Source: Sitta carolinensis (taxonomy: Eukaryota; Chordata; Aves; Passeriformes; Sittidae). From it: a stretch of DNA of 64,000 nt. The notes beneath the pieces are model-generated. The model ran no database searches and was not told the origin of the DNA. It saw nothing but the letters and a program-made list of their open reading frames with translations. Positions 25,851-38,459 of the stretch are shown one piece after another (position 1 is the stretch's first letter; each line of letters opens with the position of its first letter). A program made the translations under genes and the position numbers. The stretch spans positions 22,173,001-22,237,000 of the forward strand of contig JAVUNC010000004.1 of the NCBI GenBank assembly GCA_032173965.1, written 5' to 3'.

Positions 25851-26499
25851 TTTATTGACTTTATGCCACCAATATGACAATATTTTCCTGTAATGTGATG
25901 CAAAAAAGAAAGTCTGACCATATCAATTCATATAGTGACCTGAATTATTCAATCTTAATTTTTTTTAAAAATAAAACCAAAAAACCCTCCAAATCTTCAC
26001 TAGGGTCTTTCTCTGACTTAACTGCGGATGATAAGGAAAATGTACCTAACAAGATGAAATGGTTGATAGTTACATTTTTGTAAGTCACTTCAAGTTCATT
26101 TTTAGAGATTTCAAAAGGCTGAAGACATAAGTAATGAGATATCATTACTTTATGTATTATGTATGTAAGTATGTATTAAAAGACATCAGATTCCCTGCAT
26201 ACCTTCAAATTCTCAGATGTGATTTAGGAAGGTGTGGTTTAACCTAGTTTTCTCATAACAATTTTTCATGAAATATCCGTGGATTTTTATTTTACGATAA
26301 GTTCAACAAATTACTTTGGTGTTGAAAAAGCTTAGGTAATATAAATGAAGAAAAAAAATGCAATTAGATATGAACTATTAGGAAAATGTCTGTTGATTCA
26401 CAGCTGTTCACATATTTTTCTTAATTAGGTCTTAATTAAAACACAACTTTAATTAAAAACATTGCTTCTATCAACATAGAAATTGCAGCTTTACAGAAA

Positions 26500-26770
26500 T
26501 ATGAACAATGGTAGCATCATTTCAAATGCATGTGTGCTGTATAAAAGCTCTTAATATTGTCTGGAAAGAGCCTGACATGAGAGGTTGTGTCAGGGCACCG
26601 TTTGCTAATGCCACCGAACATGCAGTGACATGATACACAGAGTGGAGTGACACAATGGCTCGTGTCAAAGAACCAGATGTAGCACTTTGCGTATGTCAAG
26701 GTACATTGAGCTTTGGGAACATCAGCATGACTAGAAGCAAGATTAGATCATCACAGTATGAACTGAAAAG
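26500..26770. promoter_or_regulatory. Candidate conserved non-coding element
   Basis: A repeat-free stretch with an unusually even base mix for this interval. It includes CpG-bearing words (caccgtttg, caccgaac, ggctcgtg, ttgcgtatg) in an otherwise CpG-poor region, and several TGACA/TGTCA half-sites. Constraint is not demonstrated. Confidence 0.22.
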
Positions 26771-29700
26771 AGTGGACTGTATCAGTCAGAAAAAAATCTA
26801 GTTTCAGGTAACATAAATAACTATCATTTACTTTTAAATATCATAGTGATGCTGGTTATAAACAATAAAGAAACTTTTGTTACAATTCTTATCTTATGTT
26901 ACTGATTTGAAAAGATACATAGGTGCTAAGCAGGATGTATAAATATTCAAGACAAAACTATAGAGATGAAGAATAAAAATGGATAGTTGAGAAAATAAAT
27001 ATATCTACTGAAATATTGAGGAATCATAAAAAAACATGTCATTGGGTAAAAAAGCCTCAATAGTGCACCACAAAGCCCACACTTCCATCATTATGGGACA
27101 GTTTTGGAACATTTATTTCTTTAAGTAAAATACTGTCACTTTTTCTTGCTTTACAATGCTTACAGGCATGTGCTGTCTTTATACCTTCATCCTAATTAAG
27201 AGAATTCACTAACAGGGAAAACACTAAAATTGTTCTGCTACTTTTTGCAAATTATAAATATACCTTGCTTCACAAGGCTGAAAACTGTCACTCTATTCAG
27301 TGGGATTAAATACATGGGTCTTTCAGCTAGTCTATGTTCTAGAGAAATGTCTTCTGCTTCTCCCAGTGTCTTTCAGAAAGAAAAAGGACATATTTGCTAG
27401 TTCATTCCTAAAACTTTATCTGTGATGGGGTACAAGGCTGCAAAAACTTAAAGCTGGTGAAGAGGGTGATATAAATGTGACTGGGCGTCACTAGATGTCA
27501 CTATTGCAAACAGGCTTGTGCTCCTGTTTATCCAAAAAGAGCAGGGCATGCAGCTTGGGGAAATTCTTTTTCAAAAGTGCTTGCTGGCAGGTGTCGTCTT
27601 CTGTATTTGGAAAACAAAGTGTACATTTTAATGATAATGATGATAAACACTAACTGTAAAATTATAAACAGTGACAAAAAGGTGTTTGAGTTCATGGTTT
27701 GCTTTTTACATATTGTGGGTGATACAAAGTGTAAAGGTCAGACAACCCGACTGACAGCCATTCATATGCTGGACTATGGGTAAGGGCTGTTAAACATTGC
27801 CACGTAACAGTGTGGCCAGGGAAGGAAAAAAGAAGGTGTATTTATGAGATGCAATAATTTGAAAAGTTTTGAACAACATCTGAATGAACCATTATGATAT
27901 CAGTCTAAACTGGAAGTTGCCTTTCTCTTGTGGGGAATAAAGGTTCATCAGTGTGTTCTCCTGAGAGGTCACAGCCATTCTTTTGGAGAGAAGATCGAAC
28001 TCTCGGATATGAAATTCAGGGATATGTGTTATTTGTGGTTTAATACTTGAGGGTCAGAACTAAGAAGCAGACCTCTGAGATTTATATCTTGATTTTGCAA
28101 TCAACTCTTTTTGTGGACTTCAACAAGTCACTTATCTCCCTGTTTCAATTTCCTCATTCTCAGAGAAAGAGGATTAAGGGAAGGAGACATTACAGGATGT
28201 GAACAAAGAGAATCTGAAAAGCAAAAGTCAGGCTTTTTCTGTTTGGGTTTTTGTGTTTTGTTTTTGTTAGGTTTTGTTGATTTTTTTTCCCAGAAATGCT
28301 GGGGTTTTTTTATTCTACTTTTTTCAGAAGGTCTTATTTTTAATGCAATCAAACTTCAAAGTGAATGACATGACGAATAATAATTTTAGGGCGTCGCCTG
28401 TTAGAAATTTCTGATGTATGCTACCTAGGAAACATTCAAATCATTAAAGCATGAGAACGATTCTGTAATTCATTTTGCATGACTCAGGAATCAACACAGC
28501 AGAGTGTTAGTAAACAATAGATTTTCCCAAAAAAGATCTTTAAAACTCAGTACTACAAGTCATCACAACTAGAAAATATGACTGAATGTAGTTAAGAATA
28601 GAGTATTTGGCAAAACTGTGTCATAAAGTGTTGGATATTTAACTTTCCTAAAGCAAAGATATTCGTATTAGTTTGAATAGGGATCATATATATACATTGT
28701 TGTACTACATTTATTTTCATATCATGTTTAGGCTCAAATTTTACTTTGAGAATGATGGTAATGGAAGAAATTCTAGAGAAAAGAAAACGAGGCATACCTA
28801 TTCACTAAGATAATAAATACTAAATACAGCTAAGCAACCAAGTGTCTTCCAAGACAAGAAGAATGATCACAAAAAGTCATAAAAGCGTTAATAGTTTCTG
28901 ACATACAAATATTTTTTTCTTCTTTTTTCAAGAAGAATATGAACAACTGACTATCCAGGCCAAAATACAATTCAGTGCAATTGAAAAGAGGCCAAAGGTT
29001 TAAACATTTGGTTTACTTCTTCTTCTTTTCTGGAAGTAATTTAAAACATTTGAAATATTTCCTAGTAATTATGAAATAATCACACTAGTTAATTCCTAAA
29101 AACTCTAGAGTCAGTCTAGATGAAGAACTGGAAACAATTTAATTAATGTACTTCAAATAGTGAGGTTTAATTGTGTCTTATTAAAAAACCTCCTCCACCC
29201 CTGGCTTCTGGAAAATCAGTATTTCCACTTACATGTCCAGGGCTAGAGCTAAAATAAGAGGTAATTAGGGGAACATTAGACTATTGTTTACATCAAATTA
29301 AAGAAGTTTTATGATGCAGAAACTAAAGGATAAAGTGATTCTACACATAAAACAACGGAATGAATGAAGTTAAGCAGAACACCACCACAGCATCAACTTC
29401 CTATGAGATATACAGCAGAGCAGCAGTAATTAGCTGATTCTATTAACTGACTTAGGGAAATGAGTTTGCCTTTCTTAATTCCAGTTGCTTCAAGTAGTAA
29501 ACACATAATATGATTCCTTTGCCGTGACTGATGCGATGCCAAGCTGGACTATACAGGGATAAAAATATTAATGAGAATGTCAAGTATTGGATTACTTTAT
29601 GGAGCTCCTCAGATTTGAAGAATTTCTACTGGAAGCTGTTTGCTTTTAATTCGCATATTAAATCTTGGATAATTTGTGCAAATTTCAGACTGAGCACATA

Positions 29701-30239
29701 TGAACATATGGTGTTTTAAATCACAGCAGAAGGTCCTGATAGGAGTAGGTGTACCGTAACTGAAGGGATGTGTTCTGTTAGTTTAAAATGTCTTTTATGG
29801 AATTTCTAATGAGAAGACATAAGAGACTGCAGTTATTTCCCACATGGAAGACACTGAATACTAGCCACCTCTGCCTCCTGCTTTATCATCAAAACTAGAT
29901 CAGGGAAAGCTGACATCTTCCTGCACAGCTGGAGCTTCAAATTAGGCAGTAAATCCTCAAGACTACAGCCTTTCCTCAACACCATTCTCCCAAGAGTTTT
30001 TTGACAACAGTTTGCTGGAAAACAAAGACTTCACATATATAAGCAGCTATAAATAAGAGCAATATATACATATATATACATACAGATGTAATGAAATAAT
30101 AAAAGATGTGGCAGTATTTTGAACTGCCACATAAAACATAGGCTGAAATACCCAGTAGGAAGAATCACTTGATTTTTCAAACCACAATGATTTTAAGCCT
30201 GGAACAATTAATCCCTTCCACCAGCTCTTGAAGTACAAA

Positions 30240-30610
30240 CTGCAGAGCTGCAATGGGCAAAGCTGGTTAGGGATACACGAGGTAACATTTTACTTAGCTC
30301 ACTGTGTGGGAGAACAGGTTGTGGAAGATTGGGAACAGGGCTGCAGCTGAGCCTCATCCCTAACGGACTGCAGCTGTATAAGACAGGTAAACAGCATTAA
30401 AGAAGAAGAAGCACAGAGTCCTGATGTGTATTGACCAAGCACGAAAGAGTAAAAGGGCACGCAGGTGTTACGCATGTGAGAGAAAAGGTGTAAAGAGTTA
30501 GGAGGAGAGAGGTGTTGTTGTTGGAGCTAGCAGGTTGTGCTGTGAGAGGAAGGAGCCTGTGTTGTGTGGTGCTGCCCATGGGATTACAGCAGAGAAAAGG
30601 CAGAACGCTT
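30240..30610 (+). mobile_element. Possible LTR fragment, unclassified
   Basis: CpG-containing, GC-richer block with 'tgtgtgggagaacagg' (30303-30318), a TATA-like 'ctgtataagac' (30373-30383) and 'attaaag' (30396-30402), then an R/U5-like stretch to about 30590. The order resembles an LTR on the + strand, but neither termini nor target duplications could be fixed. Confidence 0.3.
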
Positions 30611-31807
30611 TCATGAACTGCTGATGTTTGCTACCATCTTTGGTGTCAGCCTTTTGAGCCCACTGTCAATCAGGGGAAAGGTATGGAAGTTTTCAGATAA
30701 TGACTGATGCTTTGTCAATCGAGAGTACACCATCAATTCAATTAGTGCCCTGTGTAAGGAGTGAGCAACAATTCTGTTTACCAAAAAAACTAGAAATACC
30801 ATATGTATATTCCCTACCTATGACACCAGACATCTAGTGCAAAACACACTGCAAGATCTTTTCCTCAAAATTATTAGAGAGGTAAAGGCCAGGCATACAT
30901 ATGTACTAATGAATAAAAGGGTATTTCATGTGAGGTAGGTCTTATACCCTGAAAGTCCCATACACAGATGTATTCACGTCAGTTTTATTCATTGCATACA
31001 TAATCACTTCCAGTTTTGCACATTGATTCCCAGGAATGCATCTTATGTTTTGAATAAATGGCCAGCTGGACACTACTATGCAATTATTACATTGGAAAAT
31101 ATATTTCTTGTAATATAAGAAACATGTCTTATAATACATGTATTCTCTTGAGTCGCTAACATTCCTTTAACTTACACTTTAAGCAATCACCCACTTATGT
31201 ACACAGACCATGTAACTTTGAAACACTGCAGAGGTAAATAAAAACCCAGCACTGTAGTCCTGTGGGTGAAATGTTTAACTGCTTAGCATGCTCGTATTAA
31301 ACATGGAGCTTACCAAGCTTTATCTACATGACTCTGCAATTGCATTTTCCTTCTTTTAGTAGTTAAACTGACTCAACAGAGAAACTGACCACCAGTTAAA
31401 GCTGGGATCTACTCTGCAATTTACCACATCCAGTAATAATCCCATCTTTGTCTTTTCATTCCAATATTTTACATGTGATACTTAACCATGTATGTATTTA
31501 GGCATATATGATTGGAGCTAAATTGCTAAAAGGAAAATATTTTGCATCTGTACAGAATTTCTTCATTATTACCACAGCAATGGCTTAATTTCCCTCACAA
31601 AAGAAAAGGCTTCCCTAAATTGTTTATTTTCGAAGTCTACTCAAATTAAAAATATTTATGTGAACAAAATACAATTGTCACTTTTGAGTAGAAAACTACT
31701 TCATAGGATAGATTCCATCTATGTTATTAGTTGTGATTATCATAACATTTTAATTGTCAGAGTTTGAAACAAAAGTACAGTTATTATGATGGTGGAGGAG
31801 AGACTGG

Positions 31808-32441
31808 ACATGAGCTGGCATTCTGCACTTATAGCCCAAAATCCCAGCTGTATCCTGGGCTGCATCAAAATTAGGGCAAGGTAGGGGATTCTGTCCCTCC
31901 ACTCCACTCTGGTGAGATCCCACCTTCAGTGCTGCACCGAGCTCTGGGGTCCCCAGCACAGAAAGGACTTGGACCTGTTGGAGTGAGTCCAGAGGACACC
32001 ATCAAGTTGATCAGAGGGATGAAGCACCTCTCCTATGAGGAAAGGCTGAGAAAGTTGGGATTGTTCAGCCTGGAAAGGAGAAGGCTTTGGGGTGACCTAA
32101 CTGCAGTCTTCCAGTACCTGAAGGGAGCCTGCAAGAAAGACAGACAGGGACTTTTTCCAAAAGCATGTAGTGATAGACAAGAAGGAGTGAATTCAGACTA
32201 AAATAGAGTAATTTTAGATTAGGTATTAGGAGGAAGTTCTTCATTGTGAGAGTGGGGAGGCACTGGAACAGCTTGCCCAGAGTAGTTGTGGATGTCCTGT
32301 CCCAGAAGTGTTCAAAGTCAGGTTGGACGGGGCTTTGAGGAACATGGTCTAGTGAAAGATGTCTCTGCCCATGGTAGGGGGGTTGGAACTAAATGATCTT
32401 TAAGGTCCCTTCCAACACAAACCATTCTATGGTTCTGTGAT
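31808..32441 (+). mobile_element. CR1 LINE, 3' fragment
   Basis: Starts in the last part of the CR1 ORF2 frame ('catgagctggcattctgcac', 31810-31829; 'atcctgggctgcatcaaaa', 31852-31870). A small internal loss follows, then 'actctggtgagatccc' and the full 3' untranslated region, ending 'ctttaaggtcccttccaaca' (32398-32417) and an ATTCTATGGTTCTGTG tail. It has the same strand and 3' type as the copy at 14918-15481. Confidence 0.95.
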
Positions 32442-34331
32442 TATCAAGCAAGCATTTTTGATGTCTAACCTCAAAATGTATTCCCTAACTTAGTACACTT
32501 TAAAATGGGGCTTATATGGATGCTGAAGAAAGCTGAAGCTAAATTCCCTTAAGATTATTTCTGAAAAGCATCACTTAAAGAGCTGGGAACTTTATTGGCA
32601 AGCATTGAAAGTACCTGAAATTATTATAGTTCTTAAAACAGCAGTAAAAAGAGATACCTAAAGATAGTCTTTCTTATTTCTTTTTTACAGCTGAGTAGTA
32701 GTTCTGTCTGGCATTCAGAAAAACACATTGATGATACATTAAAAAAAAAAAAAAAAAAAAAAAAGAAAAGCTATAGAAGTAAAAACAAACTGAGGTGCTT
32801 AAGTGAACTCTACTAAAGTATTTTGTACTTCTAGCAGAAGCAGTTGGAAGAAGCAGAAGAAGCAGTGCTAAACATTGTTTTCTTCAGATGCATTTCTATA
32901 CAGTGACAACACTACTGAGGAAGCTTTAGAAGACTTTGCCATGAAAAGGGAAATTTCTTCACAAGTGGACTCCTTGGCCCATAACAAATATTGATTGTAT
33001 GAGCACTAATTGGAAATTTTATATTCATGCTCCTCTGGAGTGAGAGGAATTGGCTATCAGAAGACAGGAAAGATATTTTACCAAACCCAGTGTATAGGAA
33101 ACAATTGTATCAGAACCCTTCTGGACTTGGGGGCCTTTTCTGAATTGAAAACTACAGCAAGATTGACACTTTTATTCGATATAAAAGTTATAAATGGAAA
33201 TCCTCTGCTTTGTTAACTTGACAGTGGGTTCCATGGCAATCATTCAAAATATAATAAAACCCCTTGCACCACTATGTATTTCATTTTGATGGAACACAGT
33301 TCTTGAAGAATTAGGTCCTGAGTCTCCTATTTTAAAAGTTTTTCAGAAGTAAATCATAAACGTGACCTAGCAGATTAAAACCCATTCTAAATGCATACAT
33401 AAGCAGTGTTGTCATGCTGAACATGCATTATCAAATTGTAAGGTCTCTGGGTAATCCTTTAAGAAGGTAAAGACATTTTTTGGTTTCCCAAGACCAAAAT
33501 GTAAGCCACCACTCCAGCAAAATCACATGGTTCAACTGAAGTGACCCAAATTACTTGTATTTTTGTCAAAATGAAATTTAAAAAATACTTGTGTTACCTT
33601 TTGGTTTTAATTTAATATAAAAATCTGATGTTATTTCCAGCTTGAAAAATTCAAAGCACATGCGTCACTTTGGCTCACATGAAGAAATATTTTGCAATTA
33701 CTTATTTTATAAATAGTCCTCTCCATTATTCACTCATTTATGTGGGAAAGATCAAGAGCAGTAACATTTAGAAGTCTACATCTACATAGTAGTTTTGTTA
33801 AAATATTTAACATGACTAAGCACATAATTATGTATGCTAAAGACTGATATAGCAACCTGCAACTGCTCATGTCAAAGTACTATGCAATGTCTTTAAAGAA
33901 ATCATTGAGTTGTAAATGGACAATTTTACTATTTTTTATTTTTTTTTAATCTAGGTATATACATTTCAATGGACGTTTATGGTACCTCAGTACTACTCTG
34001 CTCTGTAAGGTAAATGAGAGCCACATACACATATACACACGTAGAGAGATATATACACACAAGGGACCATAATAAATGTTTTCTAGCTCATCAATTATCT
34101 TGGATAATAAGTTTTATTCCTTTTGTATTCATCTCATTCATATGCTAAATGTATTAATTTACTGAGAATTTCTAGTCTTGGCCTGTTAAATTTCTAAAAA
34201 CTGTCTGAAAATTGTGTTGGCATCGAGACAGCCAAATTAACAGAAATTCTTAGTGAAGTAGGGACATTCGCAAAAACTGCACCTGTTTTCAGATCTTTGT
34301 GGTTTATATCAATTTCATCATACTTGATCTC
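32442..34331. other. Non-coding single-copy DNA with A24 run
   Basis: AT-rich, with an A24 run at 32741-32764. The last 138 bp (34194-34331) are open on the - strand and abut the LTR at 34332. Confidence 0.5.
32741..32764. repeat. A24 homopolymer
   Basis: 24 consecutive A. No retrocopy is recognised upstream. Confidence 0.95.
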
Positions 34332-34970
34332 TGTGGCAGTTCTTCCACTCCACAGTCCCCTGATATGGGAGGCCGTTTGCAAAAGTCCTCATTATGAAAG
34401 AAGGCAAACGGGACTCTTGGTTGTTCTTGTTCTTCAGGTTGTTTATTGTTCTCTTATCAGCAATTTCTGCACACCAGGCTTTACACCAGCCTAGCGTGCA
34501 GGAGAACAGACACCAAAAGCTCCCGAATACATGGGATCAAGGTTCTTTTAAAGATAATTCACCCAATGATCACCAAGAATGTACATTATTTCTACTTTTC
34601 TACCACTAATCAACTAAACTTCTATTCATGTGGCTCTACACTGTGGCAAATTGTGACCAAACATCCTGTGTCCCAAACACTGCAGAATATGATGGAGAAG
34701 ATGAAGAAGGAGGAAGAAGCTGAAAAATGACAAGGATACTCCATCTTGTGTCATCTACTTACCATACTAACAAACCCAAAAATCAAAATTTCTCACCCTG
34801 TGATAAATGACATACTATGCTACTATCTAGTTTACATTCTTGAGAAATCTGTTTCATCCCAAAGCCTAGGAAGCCCTTTCCATGGATGAAGGTTAAAAAT
34901 AGTGTTTGTCAGGGGGTTTGGATCCTTCAAAACACGCATAGAAATATTCTCTGCATTCTGGGTTCCAACA
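34332..34970 (-). mobile_element. Solo LTR (ERVK-like) with 6-bp target duplication
   Basis: A 639-bp element with TGT...ACA termini (TGTGG at 34332, CAACA ending 34970). It is flanked by gatctc (34326-34331) and gacctc (34971-34976), a 6-bp target duplication with one mismatch, as expected for ERVK. On the - strand an AATAAA signal lies in 'gaacaataaacaacctg' (about 34457-34441), placing U3 at the right. I recall a similar songbird LTR, including 'cctgtgtcccaaacactgca' (34665-34684). No internal retroviral sequence remains, so this is the product of LTR-LTR recombination. Confidence 0.65.
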
Positions 34971-35094
34971 GACCTCTGATCTATAGATCTTCAGAGAATG
35001 CAGTACCCCACTGACCCAAAAAAGAGACAATTGCAAGTTTGCCTGAAAAGTTCTGACAGTCAATGAAACCAAAGAAAGAGCTGCATTAATATAA

Positions 35095-35101
<7 letters not shown>
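34971..35101. other. LTR flank, open on the - strand
   Basis: Single-copy sequence between the LTR and a TA microsatellite. Read on the - strand it is open, and its frame is the same as that of the sequence on the other side of the LTR (34194-34325) if one target copy is disregarded. No domain was recognised. Confidence 0.4.

Positions 35102-35163
<62 letters not shown>
35102..35163. repeat. (TA)31 microsatellite
   Basis: 62 bp of uninterrupted TA dinucleotide. Confidence 0.98.
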
Positions 35164-35166
<3 letters not shown>

Positions 35167-38100
35167 AAATAGTGAACTTCAGTTTCTGTCAGGCACTTTT
35201 TCTTTTTGATAATCCTTAGCACTCTAACTGCATGGCATTTTGCAAAGAGAGATAAATTACCTGCTCCAGACTAGTTGAGCATAACGAAAACAATTATGTG
35301 TCTGTACTTCATGACTTCTTTTTCCGATTTTTTTCCCCTCTTATATGTAAACTACCATAAACAAAGTAGGTTCTGGGTTTGCCTATGCTGGTGTGTCAAG
35401 TTACAGCCTCTGTGAGAGCCTTAAGTCTAGTAGGAGTTTGAATGAAAATTGGACTTGTATATTAGGGCTGTAGAACTACCTGTAACATGGGAGCTCACAT
35501 TCTACAGTAGTTTTTAGTCTTAAAGTAAATATGTTTGCTGTCAACCAAAAGTGATTATTTGGTCTTTATGGCCAAATCAAGCATGATCTAATGGAAGAAG
35601 AAATCCAGACGATTAATCCCAGGTAATGCTTCACGTACATGCTGAAGTAGGATGTGCTGCTGTAAAGACTAATATCCAACTAAGCTCTCATCCCACTGGT
35701 GTACCTATTTCCATTCTTAAAGCCAACACAGGGCTTTTTCAGCTTATTTATGTCATTCTCTATGCCTATAAAATCATTATTTAAAACCATTTTAATGACC
35801 TATAATGCACTTATTAATGATTTTAAAACACTTGGGACTGAGGTGTCTGTAATTGTCTACAGGATAATGAGGTATGGGTTGGGTCAGACAGAGATGGTGT
35901 AAGTCCATTACAGAAAAAAGTATGAAGAGAAGTGAAAAAAGCGAGTTTAAAGACAGTGTGCTTGACCCACGGGAAGGAGGCTGCCATTGCTACACTGTGG
36001 AGTGGAACTATCAAAGGCACAGTAGAAAAATGGTCGGGGGTGAAGAGAACAAACGGGGCACAGAGGAAAGAAGACTGAGCAAAGCAAAGGTGCTTTAACA
36101 GAAATTAGCTGTGCTAAGGAACAGCATCTGATTTTAAAGATAAGAATGAAGGTTGGCATTTCACATATAAGAACAGAGGTGAAGTCAGTGAAGAGTTTCC
36201 AGGGTGGGCAATAACATACTAGAAAGAAGGAATGGAAGATTTTATGAGGGAATGATAGGGGGGAGTAGGTTATTTACATCATCTGTGGAAACCCTATGCC
36301 AAGATTGTAGTTCTTTCAAACACTTGTTGAATCTAAAGATGTTCATCCAAGGGAAAGAATTTCAGGATTTAAGGACAAGGATGTAGTGCTGAATTTTAGA
36401 CATAGGGCTATTTACCCATTTCACAACTCCATGTGTTCAGGTGGTGCAGGAAAGAAGTCTTAGCCAACCAGCAGAAAGAAGGAATTGTAAACTCCTAAGA
36501 AATGGAGGACATACTGTGAGTTACATGGAGGTGAAAGACAAAGATGTTGCTAACACAGATATTTATTAATTTTCAGATAAAAATGTCCTTAACAGTACCA
36601 TAAACCAAAATCAGTGGTCATGTCAGAACATCCTTTAGAAGACAAAGAATCTTCGTATTCTCTCAGAAAAATTTAAACATTCAACATACATCAAGAGGTC
36701 TTTGAATGCCTGGATGCCTTATGCACCCCCTTTTTGAATGCCACTGTTGAGCTGCAAAGTTTATGTTTAGTGCATTTCACTGTGTTCCTGAAGGGTTGTT
36801 TGGAGCACTGAAACGATTCTAGTACTTGGCAAACTTTGAAGAATGGGGACTCTTGACAATGAGTGGAAGACACATATCCTGTCTCCTGAAACAACCATCA
36901 AATAGACCAAAACATTAACACTGCCCCTGCCTTCCAATACATGCAGCATGGAACTGTTACAAGCTTTGCCCAATGCAGTTAAAGAGGCTCATATAAAAGC
37001 ACATTATTGATAAAAGGAAAGGCATGCATTTCTAAAGATGGACATCTCCATAAGCTGGATACTAATCTTGTTACATGAAAAAGAATATCTTTTACAATTA
37101 GTAACATTCCTATAGTTGTAAATAGAAAAATGTTCTTCTAATCATCCTCTCAGGGGCCCCATTGGAAAATAATCCTCTACACATTTGGACTTTTTTTTTT
37201 TTTTTTTCCACAGCTCATGTTTATGACTCCACATCTCCAATTCTTAACACAGTCATTTATATGCAGTGAAAATCTGGAAGTGGCTGATAGCCACTAAACA
37301 GAATCTCATTTGGGACTAACAGCTTTGGGTGATGGCATATAAGGCGGTGGGCCAAAAGGAAAAAAAAAGGATGGGGGACAAGGGGGGGAATGTGTTGAAC
37401 ACGACCATTCATCTCATATAAAAGGCAATCGATTGCCATGCAACTCAATAGAACTGCTGATTTGGAATTCATTCAGATACAGAGCTCTGAACAGAATCCT
37501 TGAATGAGTAAACAATTTGCTTTTGTTAAAGACACAAGAGTTGTCTCATCATCTGACATTAAAAAACAATACACAGTAAATATTCTGAGTTCAGGTTAGT
37601 TACAAAAGAAACTTATTTGGTTTTAGAAAATACTCTAAAGAAAGTATAATTTAATATTGAACTGAGAAGTGTGCTCAATTAGTGCCAACCATATTTGAAA
37701 GTTTATGAATTATTCTTTTTACAGATGGTCGACTCTAAAATTTAAGGGCAGATATAGACACCTGTAAATTAAAAATGATAAAATTGACAGCAACAGGTGG
37801 AAAGATGTATTTTTTAAAAAAAATTATGCATATTTAATAACCATACGGATCTTTGTTTACAGCAAGAAATAGTAGTAAAGGAAAATAGGTTTGTGTTCTT
37901 TATGATAAGAATAACACAACTAAAGTGCATACCTTGCTCTAACTAAAACTTGTCTGAACAGGCAAAGGAGGTTTAAATTGTTTTTTCAAGATAATCAGAT
38001 GCAAACAACCTGAAGATCATTTTGACAAAATCATACAGAAAACAATAAAATGTATTTGTATCTGTTAAAAGGATGGAAGAATACCATATTCTGTGACAAA

Positions 38101-38227
38101 AAAAAAAAAGCAAGTCACTTTGTCTTGCAAGACATTGTTTATTTAAACTCATAACTATTTATGAATAGAATTTTGTTCAAGAAAGGAACCAAGTATATGA
38201 TTTATCCAAACATCATAACCTGCTACC
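35164..38227. other. Non-coding single-copy DNA
   Basis: AT-rich, with a purine-rich section (35870-36500) and a T17 run (37191-37207). The segment 36680-37010 has a mixed, regulatory-like texture. No gene seen. Confidence 0.5.
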
Positions 38228-38459
38228 TGATAAACTCATACATTTTTACATCTTGCATTAAATGTTAACACCTTACTCAATATATTTGGATGAAAACATA
38301 AACATCATCATTTCCATTTCTGAGCACTGGAAAACTGTCACCTTTTGAGAGCATGAGTATGTGGACTGGGGCTGAAATTTTTGATTCTTAAGTACTTTCA
38401 GAAAGCACTAAACACTCCCTCCTCATTTTGTGCTAAACCAATGGAAACAAAGACCAGAG
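38228..38459 (+). repeat. Unrecognised ~230-bp direct repeat, copy A
   Basis: Matches 39549-39776 over its whole length with small gaps. Shared blocks include 'tgataaactca', 'cttttacatcttg' in near-identical form, 'ctggaaaact', 'tcaccttttga' and 'cactaaacactcc'. By eye it is about three-quarters identical. It is not CR1, not an LTR I know, and has no obvious terminal repeats. Confidence 0.85.

Larger units (their letters stand above)
25061..31807. other. Long non-coding interval with regulatory-like stretches
   Basis: AT-rich. It holds two candidate conserved elements (25385-25850, 26500-26770), a short exon-like segment (26004-26079), a T-rich tract (28225-28325) and a GC-richer island (30240-30610). 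No gene is called. Confidence 0.45.
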
